From NCBI GenBank assembly GCA_016840025.1, contig JAEOTF010000263.1, positions 1 to 15,484 on the forward strand: a stretch of 15,484 bases of DNA. Reading direction: 5' to 3'. Both the position numbers and the translations under genes were made by a program. The DNA comes from Candidatus Hodarchaeota archaeon (GTDB lineage: Archaea; Asgardarchaeota; Heimdallarchaeia; Hodarchaeales; YT1-039). The notes under the pieces were generated by a model. That model was not told the origin of the DNA, made no database searches, and saw only the letters and a program-made list of their open reading frames with translations. Within the stretch, counting starts at the first letter, position 1. Each line of letters starts with the position of its first letter. Positions 13,044 through 15,484 of this stretch are shown here, in pieces.

Positions 13044-13103
13044 ATGGATAGAAAACCTATTAAGCCATTTGCAAACCAAAAATCTTCTATTGAAGAAAGA
13101 TGA
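13044..13103 (+). CDS. possible 19-aa leader peptide
   Basis: ATG at 13044 to TGA overlapping the next ATG as ATGA; DRKPIKPFANQKSSIEER. The frame is open further upstream, so the product could be longer. Coupling to the membrane gene at 13100 is the only support. Confidence 0.3.
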   Translation: MDRKPIKPFANQKSSIEER

Positions 13104-13573
13104 AAAAAAGGGTAATTATAGTTTTAACATTCATCCTTTTCATTTTTGTATTATTCACAAAGGTCGGATTGTGTCAAACGAATGACCAGTTTAGCGAGTT
13201 CCAAAAAACCATACTTAATTTTTATACTCAACAACTTGTGGCTCATGGTTCTACGCTCTTTGCGGCTTCCACAGCATCTTTCCTGTTCATAACTCGTATG
13301 ATTAAGAGGGTGGATGAAAAAGGTAGGTGGGGCAAATTCGTGTTTGTGCTTTTCAGTGCTTTACTTTTTACTTTTGTAATCTACACTGGATTTAGGCTAA
13401 TGTACTATGGTCGTTTGGCAAATGGAGCAATAAAATTAGACCCTTTGAACAATATTACAAGTCTAAGAGTCTTTCACAGTAAAGTCCGTGACTATACTAT
13501 ACTAAATATGAGCAGTACGATGGAACGAAATCTCTCGGCTAACTTTGATATGTTTTGTATCATTGATTTGTGA
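13100..13573 (+). CDS. exported/membrane protein, frame interrupted by TGA
   Basis: 157 aa. A signal peptide or first TM (KKRVIIVLTFILFIFVLF, 1-25) is followed by a polar stretch and two TM helices (about 50-66 and 79-98). A polar domain follows, ending MFCIIDL and TGA (13571-13573). The same frame continues for 90 codons as a clearly membrane-like sequence to TAA at 13844-13846, so the natural protein was probably 248 aa with five or six TM segments. Starts by ATGA overlap with a small upstream frame. Divergent from the RHH regulator. Function unknown. Confidence 0.65.
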   Translation: MKKRVIIVLTFILFIFVLFTKVGLCQTNDQFSEFQKTILNFYTQQLVAHGSTLFAASTASFLFITRMIKRVDEKGRWGKFVFVLFSALLFTFVIYTGFRLMYYGRLANGAIKLDPLNNITSLRVFHSKVRDYTILNMSSTMERNLSANFDMFCIIDL

Positions 13574-13846
13574 GCCATAGAGATTACAAATGGTGTTACA
13601 TTCTCCTTCATTTTAGGACTTTTTCTCTCTTATCTCTTTTTCTGGGCTTTTAGTCCAGAGCGTGTATCTTGGAAATATCCATTGTGGCTTTTTTTTCCTG
13701 TTCTTCTAGGAGGAATACTCGCCCTTGGGATAAATCGTTATCCTTATAATCCAAATATCACTTTGTGTATTCGAGTACTGTCGTTAACGTTTTATTTTGT
13801 CTTTTATGGAATCTTTTTTATTTTCCGAATCATTCGAAAGAAATAA
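13574..13846 (+). pseudogene. in-frame continuation of the 13100 membrane protein
   Basis: After the TGA the same frame reads AIEITNGVTFSFILGLFLSY, then two more hydrophobic segments (LWLFFPVLLGGILALGI; LTFYFVFYGIFFIFRII) and a basic end RKK. No ATG, GTG or early TTG opens it, so it is not an independent gene. This indicates a nonsense mutation or readthrough at TGA. Confidence 0.55.
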
Positions 13847-13891
13847 GATTTTTCATTATCTTCTAAAATTGGTTTTTCCAAAATGTAGTCC

Positions 13892-15136
13892 TTATTTTGC
13901 TGAAGCGATGATAACTCTCTCTGCTAGAAATTTCATTAAAGGAATATCTTGTTGTATCTTTTTTGTAGTTTTCGTGAATGGGATGTGTCTCACTGACCTC
14001 TCATATCTATCAGTTGAATGCACCAATGCATTCCGAATTTCTTTTATGTGTTTTGAAATATTGCCAATAACGTGCCCTTCTTGCAATCTTACTTCCACAC
14101 TAACTCCAAATACGTTATGTCTCTTTGAGTAGACTTTATCTCCTAGATGTTTTTCATAAGCTTCAATGAAGTCAATTAATTCTTTCTCGTCAATGAATCG
14201 GTTAAGCACATTTTTGAGCATCTCCGTCTCATCAGTTTCTTGCTTGTGTTTTGTTACATCCTGAACCAAACGATCAAGATTTGGATTGGAAATGCTAAAA
14301 CGTGGATCCTTAATTCGATTCGAAAGCTTTTCATACAATTTTTCATTCGAGATTGACACAAAAAAATACTCCAGAACTTGATAAAAGGCTAAGAAACGCA
14401 TTTCAGGAATATTTGTACCCATTCCAAATTGATAGAACCTTATAATATCTGAGTTAAAATTGACTTCACTTAAAGGAAGAAGCTGATCCTGATAATACTC
14501 TCTGAATCTGAACCTTTTAGTTCTTGATAACCCTTTAAGAGGCCATTCATCTCTTAGCCAAAGGGTAATACCTTTTAAATAGGAAAGTTGAAACAAGCAA
14601 TTCTCTATGATTTTGGATGAACGTTTAACTGCGTTCTGGATGGTTGATTCTGAAAGATTGTGGATTCTGATCGTTAGCGGCGTGCGATATGATTCCTTAA
14701 TATCTTTTGCTTCTGGATCTCGAAAATGGATCCACAATCTGAATCCTCTCGTCAACCCATCATCAAAACGGAAAAAATTTACAAAATCATTGGATGCTGG
14801 TCCGATTTCTACGTATATTTCCTCTGTAGATAGTTCACCAAAGATAATGTTTCCTTTTCTGAAAGAATGAAGAATAGGTAATCTCCGAAATTGATTAATA
14901 TCTGAAGCGACATGTTCCCGATATTTTGTACTACAAATACTACACTCCACGGGAATAACTTGAAATTCAGAACGTCGGTTTTCAAAATTGGCGTAACTTT
15001 GAATGTCTTCACGGGAAAGGATGTATACAGTACCCCTCTTAGTTAGACGAACTCGGTCTTCATTCTCATCAATAAATTCAAACCCACAATCTTTGTAACC
15101 TTTCTTTAACGTCTCTTTTGCTTCACTGAATTCCAT
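13892..15136 (-). CDS. HEPN-domain protein, ApeA/AbiV-like C-terminus
   Basis: 414 aa. The N-terminal 60 residues are followed by CSICSTKYREH (C65, C68). A mixed region 95-200 follows, with IYVEIGPASNDF and FRLWIHFRD. The C-terminal third (about 245-410) has the HEPN plan: YQVLEYFFVSISN (typical first helix), a long charged helix, then EIRNALVHSTDRY holding the RxxxxH RNase motif (R368, H373), and DIPLMKFLAERVII. ApeA-type HEPN proteins abort phage infection by degrading tRNA-like RNA; the class is inferred from the C-terminus. Single leftward gene with GAGG 8 nt before the ATG, convergent with the 13100 gene. Confidence 0.7.
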   Translation of the reverse strand: MEFSEAKETLKKGYKDCGFEFIDENEDRVRLTKRGTVYILSREDIQSYANFENRRSEFQVIPVECSICSTKYREHVASDINQFRRLPILHSFRKGNIIFGELSTEEIYVEIGPASNDFVNFFRFDDGLTRGFRLWIHFRDPEAKDIKESYRTPLTIRIHNLSESTIQNAVKRSSKIIENCLFQLSYLKGITLWLRDEWPLKGLSRTKRFRFREYYQDQLLPLSEVNFNSDIIRFYQFGMGTNIPEMRFLAFYQVLEYFFVSISNEKLYEKLSNRIKDPRFSISNPNLDRLVQDVTKHKQETDETEMLKNVLNRFIDEKELIDFIEAYEKHLGDKVYSKRHNVFGVSVEVRLQEGHVIGNISKHIKEIRNALVHSTDRYERSVRHIPFTKTTKKIQQDIPLMKFLAERVIIASAK

Positions 15137-15174
15137 ACAAAGACCTCAAATGATATATTATAAGTTTGAAATGG

Positions 15175-15186
15175 ATTCTTAAGAAT
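15175..15186. promoter_or_regulatory. 12-bp palindrome upstream of the HEPN gene
   Basis: ATTCTTAAGAAT is perfectly self-complementary and lies 38 bp before the ATG at 15136, upstream of an AT-rich TATAATATATCA (minus strand) likely to be core promoter. Possible operator. The rest of 15187-15283 holds nothing recognisable. Confidence 0.35.
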
Positions 15187-15283
15187 AACTTCTTAGATGC
15201 CTCAAACACGCTTTTTTTACCTGAAATACTTGTTACAAAAATTAGAGTAATCGAATTTAGAAGGCATATAGGTGTACTTCATT

Positions 15284-15484
15284 TTTCTACACATAAGGGG
15301 TAAATCTCACCCTCTTTTTTACCCCTCGTATTTTAGCTATATTTTAAACCCTATTACTTAGCGAGGGGTAAATTAGACCCCCTTTTTTACCCCTCGTAAC
15401 CTTTCCCCTATAATGATCTGAACTATATCGTTAAAACCCTGAATTTCTGAACTTGTATTACCTTTCTATTTCTTGATCTCTACC
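15284..15484. repeat. right terminal inverted repeat (TIR-R)
   Basis: Reverse complement of the left terminal repeat, identical over the outer 124 bp and diverged over the inner 76 bp. This copy keeps the better palindrome in its inner unit (CGAGGGGTAAA against TTTACCCCT), whereas the left copy has lost one T and carries a C for A. Identity of the outer half with divergence of the inner half suggests recent correction between the ends, or selection on the outer half. No target-site duplication can be checked because the window stops at the repeat. Confidence 0.97.
15294..15396. repeat. two palindromic 35-nt direct repeats inside TIR-R
   Basis: Mirror of the left pair: units at 15294-15328 and 15362-15396, separated by 33 nt. 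Comparing the two units on the minus strand, 29 of 35 positions agree. Differences lie in the centre and in the last two bases. The intervening 33 nt differ more between the left and right ends than the units' outer halves do. Confidence 0.8.

Noticed and set aside
1..15484. Protein-primed or telomere-resolvase linear plasmid machinery
   Set aside because: No family-B polymerase, terminal protein or protelomerase-like tyrosine recombinase could be recognised in any frame.

Overview
The window starts and ends exactly with an inverted copy of the same sequence. Bases 1-200 recur as the reverse complement at 15284-15484; the outer 124 bp are identical and the inner part differs by several substitutions and one indel. 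The 15.5 kb therefore looks like one complete linear or integrated mobile element, terminus to terminus, with no host flank visible. DNA is AT-rich. There is no rRNA, complete tRNA, IS transposase, tyrosine or serine integrase, PolB, Cas2 or CRISPR array. The host is uncertain. The Cas1 and the helicase-like ATPase resemble archaeal proteins as I remember them (inference). Two extended AGGAGGTGAT ribosome-binding sites and one hairpin-plus-T-tract terminator look more bacterial.

Layout: (i) 1-455: left terminal repeat (two 35-nt palindromic units 33 nt apart), then a relic of a cas1 3' end, then a hairpin. (ii) 456-3000, minus strand: two multi-TM proteins with CxxCGK tails, a small acidic protein, and a Swt1-like HEPN protein. 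(iii) 3073-8534, mostly plus strand: a PD-(D/E)XK nuclease, a palindrome-rich region, an intact Cas1, a coupled HExxH metallopeptidase, TM/coiled-coil and small proteins (one on the minus strand), and a 471-aa protein with a variant nuclease-like C-terminus. (iv) 8558-10533, minus strand: small ORFs and two PD-(D/E)XK nuclease genes, both broken by a frameshift. (v) 10548-12940, minus strand: a probable replication operon, read in the order RHH regulator, AAA+ helicase-like ATPase, very basic protein, primase-like protein, terminator. (vi) 13044-15136: a membrane protein interrupted by an in-frame TGA and a second HEPN protein, then the right terminal repeat.

Best overall reading: a casposon-like element, with Cas1 as the only recognisable DNA integrase-type enzyme and long terminal inverted repeats. 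It lacks the family-B DNA polymerase of described casposons and carries an ATPase/primase-like module instead. Its cargo is rich in nucleases, HEPN proteins and membrane proteins, typical of defence or inter-element conflict. At least six genes carry a frameshift, an in-frame TGA or a missing start codon. The element may be decaying, or the assembly may contain indel errors; reads would decide.
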